Assembly: GCA_030068075.1 (NCBI GenBank)
Contig: CM057826.1
Coordinates: 73,319,312-73,383,311, forward strand
Direction of reading: 5' to 3'
Source: Paguma larvata
Lineage: Eukaryota; Chordata; Mammalia; Carnivora; Viverridae
Length of the DNA: 64,000 bases
Positions 1 through 11,080 of the stretch are shown one piece after another. How positions within the stretch are numbered: the stretch's first letter is position 1; each line of letters starts with the position of its first letter. The notes beneath the pieces were generated by a model. The model ran no database searches. It saw only the letters and a list, made by a program, of their open reading frames with translations, and had not been told where the DNA came from. The position numbers and the translations under genes were made by a program.

Positions 1-750
1 AGGTATTTTTAATGATCTGTAAAGAATTGCCTAGGGAAACATAAAAGTGCCTATTTTTAGAAATGGGCAACAGTAGAAAGTAATATGAAAATGCCAGCAA
101 TGCATCACTCTTACACGCAGATACAAATCACAACTACCTAATAATGGAGAATCTTCTAATTAGGGGTTATGAGGAGAACCTTCTTAACTTCATTAGGTTT
201 AGTTAAAATAGAAACAGCTTAAATATTCTTAACATTTACATCCATAACTATATTAAAAGGAATTTGCACACTATATAATTCTTCCTTTTTAACCCTGGAA
301 GAGCCTGAAGTAATTAGAGGATGAGCAATAACTCTTTATTTTGTTTTTAATTAGCTGGAACTTTTAAGTAGGTAAACCCAGCCACCTTATCTTTGATGAT
401 TTTTGATAAAGTACAAGGCACCATGGGATATGTGACTAAAGATAGACAGGAATGATTACCACCTGCTCTCAAGAAGATGATGAAGCAGATAAGAGATGAC
501 AGAAAAACAGGGCCATTATTTGTTTCAAGTTATCAGGAAGAGACATCTGTTCAATTGTGTTTGTAACGATGTGCTATTTAGGATAGGGAAGCTTCTCTGT
601 GTTTCTTGATCAATAGAAATTATTAAGATTCATGAAATATATATATTTTTACTTGTTGAAATACATGACCCGCCTTTCATTATGCCAAGTTGTGACCCCC
701 GAGCAGCGTTCAGGTCTATATTTTAGAGGAGCTATCACACCATACTACCA
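1..750. other. Unassigned AT-rich DNA
   Basis: No open reading frame of note, no recognised repeat and no simple-sequence tract beyond a short TA run near 640. Probably ancient decayed repeat or unique non-coding sequence. Confidence 0.5.
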
Positions 751-1241
751 TATTGTTAGTTTCTATTGCTGCTATAACAAGTCACCACAAACTTAGTGTC
801 TTAAAATGACACACGTTTGGTATCCTATAGTTCTGTACTTTGGAAGTCCAACACAAATCCTCCTGAGCTAAAATCGAGCTATTAACAGGGCCGCATTCCT
901 TTCCAGAGGCTGTAAGAAAAAATCTGCCTCCATGCCTTTTCCAGCTTCTAGAGGGTGCTCGCAGTCCCTTTCCATTTTCAAAGTCATCAATGGCCAATCA
1001 AGTCCTTTTCACATTATATCATTCTTACTTTCTTATTCTGCCTCTCTCTAACTATTAGAGACTCTTGTGATTATATTGATCTCACCCAGGTAATCTGGAA
1101 AAACCTCCCTACTTTTCATCTGATTAGTAAGCTTAATTACATCTGCCACCTATTTCTCATTTGTCATGTAACCTAACAGTATCATAGGTTATGGAGGTCA
1201 TGAACATCTTTGGGTGGGGGCCGTTATTCTGGCCTGCCACA
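751..1241 (-). mobile_element. MLT1-family (MaLR) solo LTR, antisense
   Basis: Read on the + strand it starts with a TTAGTTTCTATTGCTGCTAT-type end and runs through 'accacaaacttagtgtctta' and 'ccttttccagcttctagagg'. It ends near 1241 in a segment matching the reverse complement of the MLT1 5' end (catctttgggtgggggcc). Order and spacing fit a nearly complete minus-strand MLT1 LTR of about 490 bp. MaLRs are non-autonomous ERVL-type LTR elements, long extinct. The short frames inside it on both strands are chance reads of LTR sequence. The family is clear; the subfamily is not assigned. Confidence 0.8.
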
Positions 1242-1980
1242 GCTGTGAACTATGAAGACAGAACATAAACGGATACAGTTGTGTTAATGAAATGAATCAT
1301 AAACTATTCTTAAGCATGTTTAACATATTCCTGAACTTCAGGCAACTTCTGTTTGGTGTTCCAGTGTTTTTAAGAAAAAACACCTGCACTCCCACATTAT
1401 CTCTGTCTGCCTAAGAAACTATTTGTGCCCTTTTTTTATGAGGTTCAAATAATGTCACCCACTGAGGTCAGCCTCTGCTGCTTAATGAGTTTCTAAAAAA
1501 CTTCTTGATCAAAACATTCCTGGCCTTGAAAGAAAGTTGCCTGTACGTAAATGAGATGCTGTTATCTTCTCCATCGCTACTATATCTACTGAATCCAAGC
1601 TCTGAAAGACAAGTAGAACTTGATGACAGGACACAAAGCCCTCTCTGCTGTGAAGAGTCCTAAGGATGCAGTATTATCTGGGTGTGTAGATCAACGCCTG
1701 TGCAAACATTTTGAGCTCTGGCTTATATGCACTAAGATTTGAAACCTTTCCATTTTGAAGGAGTTCTACAAACAGTTTAACTAACAATAAATATCTTCTC
1801 TAGATTTTGGAAAGGGTCAGGAGCCTGACTCCCTTGATTTTCTGAAAACCACGAAAAGGGCTTCAGTAGTTCTCCAAATATCTGACATTTTTCTTTCATT
1901 TGGTTTTGTTTGCTCTTTCCCTTGGAAAAGCAGTTTTCTTACCTAGATCATGGGAGACACAATTGCCGTGCTTAGCCATT
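1242..1980. other. Unassigned non-coding DNA
   Basis: Nothing recognised between the MLT1 LTR and the first SINE. No coding signal. Confidence 0.45.
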
Positions 1981-1997
1981 TAAATCAACTAGAATAG

Positions 1998-2200
1998 GGG
2001 AAGGTGGGTGGCACAGTCAGGCGTGGGATTTTCACTCAGATGATGACCTCAAGGTTCGTGAGTTCAAGCCCCATATGAGGCTCCATGAATCACCAAGCCT
2101 GTTTGGGATTTTATCTCTCCCTTTCTCTCTGCCCCTTCCCCCTGCATGTGTACACTCGCTCATGCTCTCTGTCTCTCAGAATAAATAAACTTAAAAAGGG
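1998..2200 (+). mobile_element. CAN-SINE (tRNA-derived), diverged
   Basis: The tRNA-like head (ggtgggtggcacagtcag, then 'ggttcgtgagttcaagcccc' as box B) is followed by the pyrimidine stretch and an AATAAATAAA tail. An imperfect 17-bp target-site duplication (15 of 17 matching) lies at 1981-1997 and 2201-2217 and fixes the edges. The body diverges from the common felid type, so this is probably an older copy. Confidence 0.88.
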
Positions 2201-2632
2201 TAAATCTCCTAGAATAGTCCATAAAATTTTTTTTTAATTTTCTTCCTGCATCCTTCAAAATGTCTCCCATTGTATTTTGATCTTTGGAAACATCTTCTTT
2301 GAAACAACCTTCAAAGGCATTCTTTTTCTCATGTAAATCCTAAATCTTGTATATTTTCCCTGGGCTTCAGATTTACTAACCTTCCACTGATCAACTGTAA
2401 CTAGAAACTATAACGATTCAGAAGGATTGTATATGGCATCAGGACCAACAAAAGGTTAACTATTTTTGGAGTTTACTCGTTCCAGGCCTAAAAAAACCTT
2501 CAAAAAATCAATCAGGAGATACTGGACTTAAACTGGGTTAGTGGTGGCTAAAAAAAAAAAAAAAATGCACAGAAACAATGAACCAAGCTGAGCGATTCAG
2601 ACATATTAGATATAAACAGGCAATAATACAAC
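2201..2632. other. Unassigned DNA with short poly-A
   Basis: No recognised element apart from a 16-base A run near 2551-2566. Confidence 0.4.
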
Positions 2633-2835
2633 CTTTTTTTTTAAAATTGAGGTATAATTGACATTCATTATATTAGTTTCAGGTGTACAACATAATGATT
2701 CAATATCTGTATATATTGTGAAACAACCACCACAGTAAATCTAGTTAACATCCATCACCATATATAGCTACAGAATTCTTTTCTTGTGACAACATTCTTA
2801 ATGTAAAGCTTATCATATTATGATTTAGTTCTATA
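2633..2835 (-). mobile_element. Old L1 (L1M-type) 3' UTR fragment, antisense
   Basis: After a T run the + strand reads 'aaattgaggtataattgaca', 'ttagtttcaggtgtacaaca' and 'caccaccacagtaaatctag'-like text. This is the familiar reverse complement of the 3' untranslated region of older mammalian L1s. Only a fragment of about 200 bp remains. No coding capacity. Confidence 0.65.
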
Positions 2836-2999
2836 TTGGGCATAAATGGTCTCCTTTTAAGGTAAGAGACAATAATTAATATTTTTTTGAAAGCTAAACA
2901 TAACTCTTCTCACACTAGAATCAGCTGAAGACCACTTTAGTTAGATCATGGCTCTGAGTTATCTGTGCACCATACTCTTGTCCATTTTCTCTCTTTAAG

Positions 3000-3204
3000 A
3001 TTTTATTTTTTTATTTCTTAAATGCTTATTTATTTTTGAGAAAGGGAAAGTGAACAGAGGGGTGGGGTGGGGGGGATCGGAGGATTTGAAGCGAGCTCTG
3101 TGCTGATGTCAGAAAGCCCAATGTGGGGCTCAAACTCATGAACCGTGAGATCATGACCTGAGCCGAAGTCGGACGCTCAACTGACTGAGCCACCCAGGTG
3201 CCCC
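3000..3204 (-). mobile_element. CAN-SINE, antisense
   Basis: Reverse-complement SINE: T-rich tail complement, purine stretch, 'gagatcatgacctgagccga' and the terminal 'gagccacccaggtgcccc' at 3187-3204. An imperfect target-site duplication lies at 2978-2996 (ttgtccattttctctcttt) and 3205-3221. The minus-strand frame across 3026-3253 is a translation of the SINE. Confidence 0.92.
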
Positions 3205-3223
3205 TTGCCCTTTTTCTCTTTCT

Positions 3224-3920
3224 GGAGTGAATTCTACTGAGAGATAGGTTCATGAAATGATAAAGTTTAAGTGTTCCTAACCGTGAAATTTCTCTAAAAT
3301 AGTTTTAAAAGTCTTCTAATCAGAAATATATTGGGTCAAACAGAGAAGCATGAGTAGATTCTTGGAATTATCAGCCATTCAAATTTCAGTGTAGATTAAT
3401 TTGACTGTTTTTATTTTTCTTTAACATCTGTTTTGATGGCAGTAAAATAGTAGGGATTTAGAAGGGAGGAGGTCGCCGTGATAGGTAGAGGGCCAACATA
3501 GTTGTTTGTACCCGTTAGTAGAGGTGACCACAAGTGTTGGTGGAAGTGAAAGTGTCAGTGTTTGCTTTGGGTGATGAATGCCAGATAAAGGAGAAATGTG
3601 GTCCACACTCTAGCAACAACACAGCTTCTGCCTATCTTCACACTGGTCCATCAAAAGGGGATATATAACTTGATGCTCAGAAGAACAGTGATTATAAATT
3701 AAAAAGTCACCAGAAAGGATTAGAGTATTTATAAATGTTTCTATGATTTTATGAAAGAATACAGTGAATACCTTTTCAAAAGGTAATTTCAACTACTAAA
3801 ATGTGCACATTTTCTGAAACTGCTACACTCAAACAAGTATGTACTGAACTGAATGAATAACTAAATGAACGTAGGATGTAACTCTAAGAAAGGGATCTCA
3901 TATCACTGGCTTTTGGAAGT
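3224..3920. other. Unassigned non-coding DNA
   Basis: No repeat recognised. Two ~60-codon minus-strand frames (3421-3606, 3610-3792) have no domain, no splice context and no protein-like composition. Confidence 0.4.
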
Positions 3921-4363
3921 GTTTATGGGTTGAATTACATTCCTCCAAAGATGCTAAAGTCCTAGTCCTCAGTACCTGACTGTAACTTTATTTTGAAATA
4001 AGATCTTTGCAGATGATCAATTCAGGATGAGATTATTAAGGTGGGCCCTAACCCAAATGATTATGTCTTTATAAAAAAAGGTAAATGTGGACACTGAAGC
4101 AGACATGCACAGAGAAAGATTATGTGAAGAGACAGAATGCCATAGGAGTATTGGAGTCATGTTGCCATAAGCTAAGGAACATCTGGGGCTATCAGAAGCT
4201 GGAAGAGAAGAAAGTATCCTTCCTAGTGCCTTCAGAGGGACATGTCCCTCCTGGCTCTTGATTTAGACTTCTATCCTCCATCACTGTGAGAAAATAAATT
4301 TCTGTTGTTCAATGCCATCCAATTTGTGACACTTTGTTACAGCATCCCCAGGAAATTAATGCA
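3921..4363 (+). mobile_element. MLT1-family (MaLR) solo LTR
   Basis: Starts with 'gtttatgggttgaattacat', passes through 'aagatctttgcagatgatca', 'gtgggccctaacccaaatga' and 'gaagctggaagagaagaaag', and ends with 'agaaaataaatttctgttgt' and 'tttgttacagcatcccc...ttaatgca'. This is the canonical order of an MLT1 LTR in sense orientation. The AATAAA at 4293-4298 is the former polyadenylation signal. Length of about 443 bp is close to full for the family. Confidence 0.85.
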
Positions 4364-4382
4364 GGTGACCCTTTAAAAATAA

Positions 4383-4610
4383 GGCGCACCTGGGTGGCTC
4401 AGTCGGTTAAGTGTCCTACTTCGGCTCAGGTCATGATCTAACGGTTTGTGAGTTTGAGCCCCACATCGGGTTCTGGGCTTACAGCTCGGAGCCTGCAGTC
4501 TGTTTCAGATTCTGTGTCTCCCTCTCTCTCTGCCCCTCCCCCACTTGCGCTCTCTCTCTCTCTCTCTCAAAAATAAATTTAAAAAACCATTAAAAAATAA
4601 TAATAAAAAC
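4383..4610 (+). mobile_element. CAN-SINE (felid type)
   Basis: Head 'ggcgcacctgggtggctcag', box B-like 'ggtttgtgagtttgagcccc', then 'gagcctgcagtctgtttcag', a CT-rich stretch and a long A/TAA-rich tail. It lies directly upstream of, and in the same orientation as, a second copy. No convincing target-site duplication was found. Confidence 0.93.
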
Positions 4611-4631
4611 ACAGTTTTAAATGGAAACAAC

Positions 4632-4846
4632 TGGGGCGCCTGGGTGGCTCAGTCGGTTAAGCGGCCGACTTCAACTCAGGTCATGATCTCATGGTCTGTG
4701 AGTTCTAGCCCCGCGTCGGGCTCTGTGCTGATGTCTCAGAGCCTGGAGCCTGCTTCAGCTTCTGTGTCTCCCTCTCTCTCTGCCCCTTCCCATGATCAAG
4801 CTCTATCTCTATGTCTCTCAAAAATAAAATAAAAACATTAAAAATA
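4632..4846 (+). mobile_element. CAN-SINE (felid type), near-consensus head
   Basis: Begins GGGGCGCCTGGGTGGCTCAG at 4633 and carries the felid diagnostic 'cagagcctggagcctgcttc'. An exact 11-bp target-site duplication ATGGAAACAAC at 4621-4631 and 4847-4857 brackets it. It lies just beyond the tail of the previous SINE. Confidence 0.96.
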
Positions 4847-4857
4847 ATGGAAACAAC

Positions 4858-6423
4858 GAAGTTTATTTTGCTCAACATTAAGTTAAAGTTTTTTTGATTT
4901 GCAAGTTTTGTGTTTTAATTTCTCTTTTTACCTGTTGATATTTTCTTTCTTATAAAGGAAAATCTATGGACCACTGAAGATGTGTGACATTCAGGCTACA
5001 TGTAGGATATACATTCAAAATAAAGTAGCTAAATAAGAATCTAGCATGTGAAGTGGAATAAAGTAAGAAATTGATTTTCCTAAGTTTGTCTTTGTACATG
5101 GTCACTATGCCATCCAATGGGAAGCAAGCAATTTTACTCTATACCTCTGAGTTCAAAATAAAACACTCCCTAATATTTGTGCTCCTTCATATGGCATTTC
5201 TCTCACCGTTGTGAGAGCAATGCTCAGGTTTCCCTGATGCTTTATGTCACCTGCAAAGATGTGACCTTGCAGGGACATCAGTGATCCTTCTCCATCTAGT
5301 CCAGCCACCTGAGTTATTTGATCTTTTTTCCCCAACCCATCTGTCCACATGCACAATTTCACTAGAGTCTTTTTGCTGTGACTGACTCACATTCTGAAAA
5401 TACACAGATTAGATACATGATAGAGGGGTGGGAAAGAGAGAGAGAGAGGGAGAGGCAGGGAGAAGGGAAGAAGGGGAGAAAGAGAGAGAGGTAAAGAAAG
5501 GGCACAGTGAAGTAAGAATAATGATATGCAGTAAAATATATTTGCAATTCAACTTAATCTCACTATGCACAGCGTTAGGAAATTCTGACTTTAAAACATA
5601 TATCCGTCACTTCTTAGAAATTTCTATTTATTTATTGTGTATATGTTTGTTTTGTTCATTTTACTGGTTGGCTTGAGTACATTATGATTATTAGCTAATG
5701 AACCAATATAAATATTTAATAACAACACCCAAAAGATTATAAAATTAACAAACCTAACCTTTTTCATAAAAATGTAGGAAAAGATGAGGTAAAAGAGATT
5801 TTAAGTTGAAAAGATCTCCCAAGTTAAAAAATATATATGATCTGATGGGTTACTTTTTAAAAACCATCATGAATGTATGCTATTCGGATTTCTTGAAAGT
5901 CCTTGAGAAAATCTTATTAGGGTGCAAATGACTTTGTCCTGGATCAGAATGATAAAAGGCCTCTCATCCAGAATAAAAATTGCTTCTTGCTTATAAATTC
6001 TATTGTTGTAAGCATCCTCTGTCTCTTCCTGCTAATGAAAATAAAATTAACATTTTCCAGGTAAACAGTACTTCCCTTACATGTGTTTAAGTAGCCAAAT
6101 AATCTTGTCACAGATGTTTCTTCCATCAAGCATTTCACTTAAAAGTTTCTAATCGTTCTTCAAACCTTCAGAGTTTAATTTTGGTCTTCTCCAGTTCTAG
6201 CATTTTGCATGAGCAGGAAATAGCATTGTGCCAAATATTTCTAACTGACATCTGCAGACTATCCTGTAATTCTTCCCTCATCTGTCAGGTAATTCAACTT
6301 CTGTAGTCCTATTTTTAAATTAATGAAGCAAAGGAATGTTGTTTTCCCCTTTGTGAAACTGAAAAACAAGATAAGCTTCATCAGGGATGTATGAGGGGCA
6401 TAAGAAGATGCCTTCATTTGGGG
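4858..6423. other. Unassigned DNA
   Basis: No recognised element except the GA-rich tract at 5423-5501. A 69-codon minus-strand frame (5153-5362) has a mixed composition but no domain or clear splice sites, so it is not called as a gene. Confidence 0.45.
5423..5501. repeat. GA-rich low-complexity tract
   Basis: About 80 bases made almost entirely of G and A with short (GA)n runs. Opposite-strand frames through it translate to Ser/Leu runs and are artefacts. Confidence 0.85.
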
Positions 6424-6503
6424 AATTCTATACTTAGAAGAGACAGGCCATTCTATGCTTAGAAGAGATGGGCCAATAATTCTGTGCTTAGAAGAGACAG
6501 GCC
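6424..6503. repeat. Three-copy 25-26 bp tandem repeat
   Basis: Copies at 6424-6449, 6450-6474 and 6478-6503 share 'cttagaagaga' followed by 'caggcc' or 'tgggcc'. Copies 1 and 3 differ at one base only. A small minisatellite in otherwise unassigned DNA. Confidence 0.85.
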
Positions 6504-6879
6504 ATAATCCAGAATATGAAAGTGGGAATGTGTGGTTGTGTTCAAAGGCATTGCTAATATACTTGTCTTATTGTCACAACTTCTAAATATAAAGCTTTGT
6601 TTTTCTTTTTCAGCATGATTTAGCATCATTAGTCATACCTCACAAAGTCACTGCAGGGAAGATTTAGATTGTCAGTGTCATTTTACAGGTGAAGAAATTT
6701 AGAGAAAAAAAAATGTGTGTGAGACTGAGATACAGACATTGTTTGGTTGGTTGAGATTTTTTTTCCCTAAATGGTTTTCAGTCCTTCTTAGGAATACATG
6801 GCTGTTTCTTATTGTATTGTGTCAAAACTTAATACTTTTTTCTGGCCTCCTTAAACACTTAAAACACTGTTTTATTCTT
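6504..6879. other. Unassigned DNA upstream of solo LTR
   Basis: Nothing recognised. The 120-codon plus-strand frame 6715-7077 starts here but runs into the LTR and is not a gene. Confidence 0.4.
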
Positions 6880-6885
6880 CAGAAC

Positions 6886-7186
6886 TGTTGGGAGCCATTT
6901 TGGGCTCACAGGTTGAGAAACTGCTCTGTGTGGAAAGGGCGGTTGAGGCAAAGCTCCTGCTGGCCAAGAAATAATGCCCCAATACCACTGTTGGGAGCCA
7001 TCTTGAGCTCACAGGTAGAGAAACCTCCCTGTGTGGAAAAGGCAGTAGAAGCAAAGCACCTGCCAGCCAAGAAATAACGCCCCAATACTACTGTTGGAGC
7101 CATCGTGGGCTCACAGGTTGAGACACCTCCCTGTGTGGAAAAGGCAGAGGCCCTGCCAGCCAAAAACCGGCCGGTTCCAATACCAC
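6886..7186 (+). repeat. Triplicated ~103-bp unit at the LTR 5' end
   Basis: Units begin at 6886, 6989 and 7092 with TGTTGGGAGCC (the third is TGTTGGAGCC). All share 'gctcacagg', 'gtgtggaaa' and 'gccaa' blocks; the first two also share 'agaaata.cgccccaat'-type ends. Units 1 and 2 are each 103 bp. Unit 3 is about 95 bp and has lost part of its middle. The repeat lies in what should be U3, where retroviral enhancer repeats are typically found. Confidence 0.92.
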
Positions 7187-7649
7187 CTCCTTCAAAGAAC
7201 CTTTGAGGCCTGGATTTCTTGAGCAGCCCTCTTGACCTCAAGGGAGGTAATGCTCTTTTGTTTTATGACATTCAAGTAAAAAAGGGAACTTGGAATGTGA
7301 TGCATTGATGGATAACACCTACAAGAGACCAGGTAAATGTACTCATTGAGAGTTCCACCCTTGCCAGATGGGTTGCACTTCCCCCATTGTAGTTGGCGGC
7401 CCCCATTGTAGGCCTCAAAGCAACGCCCTGTTTTCTCCTGTTTACAGATATTTAACATTAAAGCCTCAAGGAAACACCCTGTTCTCCCCACCCCACCCCA
7501 CCCCCACCCTAAATTTATATGTTCATTAACCTAAAACCAACATACAAGATTGAGGAAGTTGCCACCTTGCTGGAAAAACTGCATTATTGTTAAAGAGATT
7601 AAACTATGGTATGTCACTCATTGATGTAATGTTACTTACTACCTTTAAA

Positions 7650-7655
7650 AATAAA
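7650..7655 (+). promoter_or_regulatory. Probable LTR polyadenylation signal
   Basis: AATAAA about 150 bases before the LTR 3' end, a suitable distance for an R/U5 boundary. Inferred from position; no transcript evidence. Confidence 0.5.
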
Positions 7656-7812
7656 GACACTGAGACCAGCAGGGCAGAGATGCCAGAACTGCCAGGGCTG
7701 CCTGCTTGGTCATCAGACTCCATCTCTCTCGTGGCTCTCTCATTTCCTTTCACCTGACCATCCATCCTTTGGGGACTCCTAGATTCGCCGGAACTGGACC
7801 CCGGCATAGAAC

Positions 7813-9225
7813 CAAATAAAAATCCAAAAAAAAAAATCTCTACAATGATTACATCATTACATATTTCTAAATAACTATGGACACTTAAGACAGAAATAGC
7901 TTTAACAGAGTGAATCCAATTGTAGAAGACTGATGAAGGTATCTTAGATAGATGAGGGCGACCCAAGAGTGAGAAAGGAATATGCTCTGATCATGTCAGA
8001 GCACAGTCATAAGCAATATGCTTCAAGCATTTTAATGGGACCTAGGGTGATCACAAGCAGTCAAGCCAGCCCTTACAGAAAGAAGAGTTGGCACTGTCTC
8101 TGGTGAGTTGGAAGAGGCCATTTTAGTTTCAGTTCTTCCTCAGGGTCATATACTACAATTCACTATTAAGCAAATGAATAAATTCCCACAGTGAATTGTA
8201 ATTGGCAATATAGCTACCTGTGTTACAGTTCATATAATGAGGCCTTTACAGGTCTAACATGTACACTTAATTATGATAATATTTCTCTTGAGCCTGGAAT
8301 GGTGCTGTGAATATTTCTCTCTGCTATAGTTCTTGCTATGAAATTTCTAAATATAAAATCTATTCTAATTAAAGAATATTTTTATTTGATCAGAATAAAC
8401 TTACTTCGAGAGTTCAACTATAGAAATAACTTTTTTATCATATATTAGGAAAAGGATAAAGTCACCTAAAGACCTGAAGCCAAAAAGAAACATGAAAGGA
8501 ATCATTGATCGAGTTGATACATTATTGCAAAATTGCATTAAAAAACATAATTACAGATTTTTAACCAAATGAACTCAGTAACTCCTGAGTAAATTGCCTC
8601 CTAAATTTAAATCTATAAATCTAGTTTCTCTGACATAAAAATGTGCCTCTACCAATTTGTAGTTGAGTAAGTTCTCTTAAAATTGAGATAGTGGGTTCAT
8701 AGTAAGACATGATAATATCTATTCCTCTTATAGTTTTGTAGCCCTTTTTGTGAATGAATTTTTTATTGTATCTTATAAAATTGTGGATTCCAGTAAAAAA
8801 GATAATATCCACTTTTGAACTAGTGCTTACAATCGTAAAAGAAACAAAGATCTTTTTTATAATGCTTATTTTGCTTCTAATTAGCTATGTGTGTTCACGA
8901 AAAAATTTACTTAGTTCTCACATATTTCCATTTCTCAGTATTGCTATGAAGATAAAGAAGATGGATGGAGAATATGGATATAAAAACACATAAAACATGC
9001 AGAGTACATAAGTTTCCTGTGAGATTATTGTTCCTATTTCAACCATTACTATTTATTTTGATTCAGCCATCTGAATTTCTCAAGTTGTGTTGAGCAATCT
9101 TAAAAATGGTAATGGTCTCTATTTGTCTTTTTCAAATGGATGTGAAGAGAATATGGCTGTTATCAAGATGATAATTTTATCTCAAAAATTTTCAAATATT
9201 AGAACATACTGGCTGCTGTAATCAC
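7813..9225. other. Unassigned AT-rich DNA
   Basis: No recognised interspersed repeat. Contains an 11-bp inverted repeat (8154-8164 and 8190-8200). No coding evidence. Confidence 0.4.
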
Positions 9226-9370
9226 AAGAAGGAGAAGGAGAAGGAGAAGGAGAAGGAGAGGAGAAGAAGGAGAAGAAGGAGAAGAAGAGGGAGGTAAAGA
9301 AGAAGGAGGAAAAGAAGAAGGAGGAAAAGAAGGAGGAGGAGGAGGAGAAGAAGAACAAGAAGAAGAAGAG
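9226..9370. repeat. Purine tract (GGAGAA/GAA/GGA)n
   Basis: About 145 bases with almost only A and G: first (GGAGAA)n, then AGAAGG-type and finally (GAA)n units. The minus-strand frames 9182-9460 and 9199-9402 (Phe/Ser and Pro/Ser runs) are translations of this tract. Confidence 0.95.
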
Positions 9371-11024
9371 TTTAATAAAACAGAAATGGGAAAAGTCAAC
9401 AAGAGTTAAATATGATGGTAATGAGGGTGATGAAATATTTGGGAAAATTGCCAATAGCATGGCCCACTCTTAAAAATTCAATTGTACGAGTGATGTTGGT
9501 GAGAAAGAATGTTTACAGTGTGATTTAAACTAAGGAAATCCTTCTTAGACAAAAAGATCATTATCTTGGAACTGTTAGAAAAGGTCAAATTTAAAATCAT
9601 TTAGGTATGATCTATACAATGATCTTAGTATGGTATTCTTTCTTTTATAACCACTCATGTATATGCATTTGTTTTTGGAGTTGGCAACCCACATGAAAAC
9701 ACAAAACTGTTACACAACTAGCTGCTTCAAGAGGGTTGTTTCTGCCTGAACTTAATTAGCCATTGCCTACACATATTTCCTCAAACTAAATAATATGAGA
9801 GAGTGAAATTCTGAAGTAGGCACATGAAGGAGAGGACTGAGTATAATTATATTGTATTGGATGCTTCTGAATGGTATCGCTCTTATTTCCTTTAATTATA
9901 CATATTCCTTTATATCCTCAATTCAGATATTTGGTTAGTCAATTTCCTTTTCCAATTGCCAGGGGGAAGTCCCCAACTAATTTGAATGTGATCATTCAAA
10001 TGAAGGTAGTGTCTTTCTTCCCTTGTTTATTTCTTTCCTTTTACTATTTTTAATGGCTCAGTTGTTAAAGATCAACTTAGTATGCAGTATTAAAATGTCG
10101 GAGAAGCTGTTCAATTAAGTTTGACAGCAATAATAGTATGACAGCATCTCACTGGGGAGTAGAGTACTCTAATTATAATAACTAAGATTGGTTTGAATCC
10201 CAACAGTGATTAAGCTGTATGGTTCTGCTAGTTGTATTTTACAATTCCTCTCAATTCTCCTGGATCAATAAATTTTGACATTAAAATGAAAGGAAATCTA
10301 GTCTAAACGTGCCTGTGTCAAAATGTATGCAGCTACCCTAGGAAAAAGTTCACGGTGTAAGAGTAACTCATTTATAAGACTGATGGAATGCCTTACTAAA
10401 CATACTAGAAGAAATTTCTGACACTGAAAATATATGAGAAAATTGATTAATTTGAGCCAGGTCTTTTATATGTAAACAGTGGTCTGGAGATTAAGAAAGA
10501 ATTATTCTGCATAGATTACTAGAATGATGTTACAAGTTTTACAGACATACAAGCAGTACCTACTCATAAGGTTGTAGACAGGGCTGAAGGTAAGAAGTGA
10601 GCCTGAATAATAGCACTAAATTCAAATAGTTTTCTATGTTAGCTCATACCATTGCCAATGTGTTGAAGGTTTCCGAATCATGGATACCACCTCATTTACT
10701 ATGAGATGAAACAGTTTCAGATTACAGAGAGATGGAAATATAAGTAAATACAGGACAATCAGTAAATAGTAAATAAGAGTGGTACTTTAGAAACTAAAAA
10801 AAAAAAATTGTAGATAAATGAGCAAGAGGAATGATTACACAGGTCTCGGGAATAGCTATTGACTCTGGAATGTCAACAACCACTGGAAGAATAACTGCAT
10901 GTAGAAATACTTCGCTTGGCAAGATGCTTGAGTGAAAATAAAAAGGATACTTACTCTTTCTTATTTTTCATGAGGCTGGGGGTTCCACCTAGGAATAGGT
11001 GAATGTGAGTAAAGAAAGAAACAT
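9371..11024. other. Unassigned DNA
   Basis: No recognised element, microsatellite or coding signal beyond a short A run near 10797-10807. Confidence 0.4.
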
Positions 11025-11080
11025 GGGGGCACCTGGGTGGCTCAGTCAGTTAAGCAGCCGACTTCAGCTCAGGTCATGAT
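11025..11080 (+). mobile_element. CAN-SINE 5' fragment, 3' part missing
   Basis: Only the tRNA-like head is present: 'gggggcacctgggtggctca' through 'cagctcaggtcatgat'. At 11080 it stops abruptly against MLT1 sequence, with no pyrimidine stretch or A tail. Confidence 0.85.

Larger units (their letters stand above)
6886..7806 (+). mobile_element. Solo ERV LTR, 921 bp, with repeated 5' units
   Basis: Starts TGTTGGGAGCC and ends ...CCGGCA, the expected TG...CA ends. Six bases on each side (CAGAAC 6880-6885, TAGAAC 7807-7812) match at 5 of 6 and read as a 6-bp target-site duplication. A 6-bp duplication is usual for class II (betaretrovirus-like) elements, though other classes are not excluded. 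An AATAAA at 7650-7655 is the likely polyadenylation signal. No internal region or second LTR follows, so this is a solo LTR left by recombination. The first ~300 bases are three tandem copies of one unit (separate entry). Minus-strand frames in 6872-7491 are LTR sequence, not genes. Confidence 0.75.

Noticed and set aside
3026..3253. Recurrent protein motif resembling 'AQSVERPTSAQVMIS' in several frames (also near 4.5-4.8, 25.5, 50.3 and 51.2 kb)
   Set aside because: All lie inside CAN-SINEs; the shared peptide is SINE sequence, not a gene family.
5153..5362. 69-codon minus-strand frame with mixed composition
   Set aside because: No recognisable domain, no start context and no convincing splice sites.
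6715..7491. Overlapping 100-120 codon frames on both strands
   Set aside because: They run through the LTR and its repeated units; the repeated peptide reflects the DNA repeat.
9182..9460. Phe/Ser- and Pro/Ser-rich minus-strand frames
   Set aside because: They are translations of a simple purine tract.
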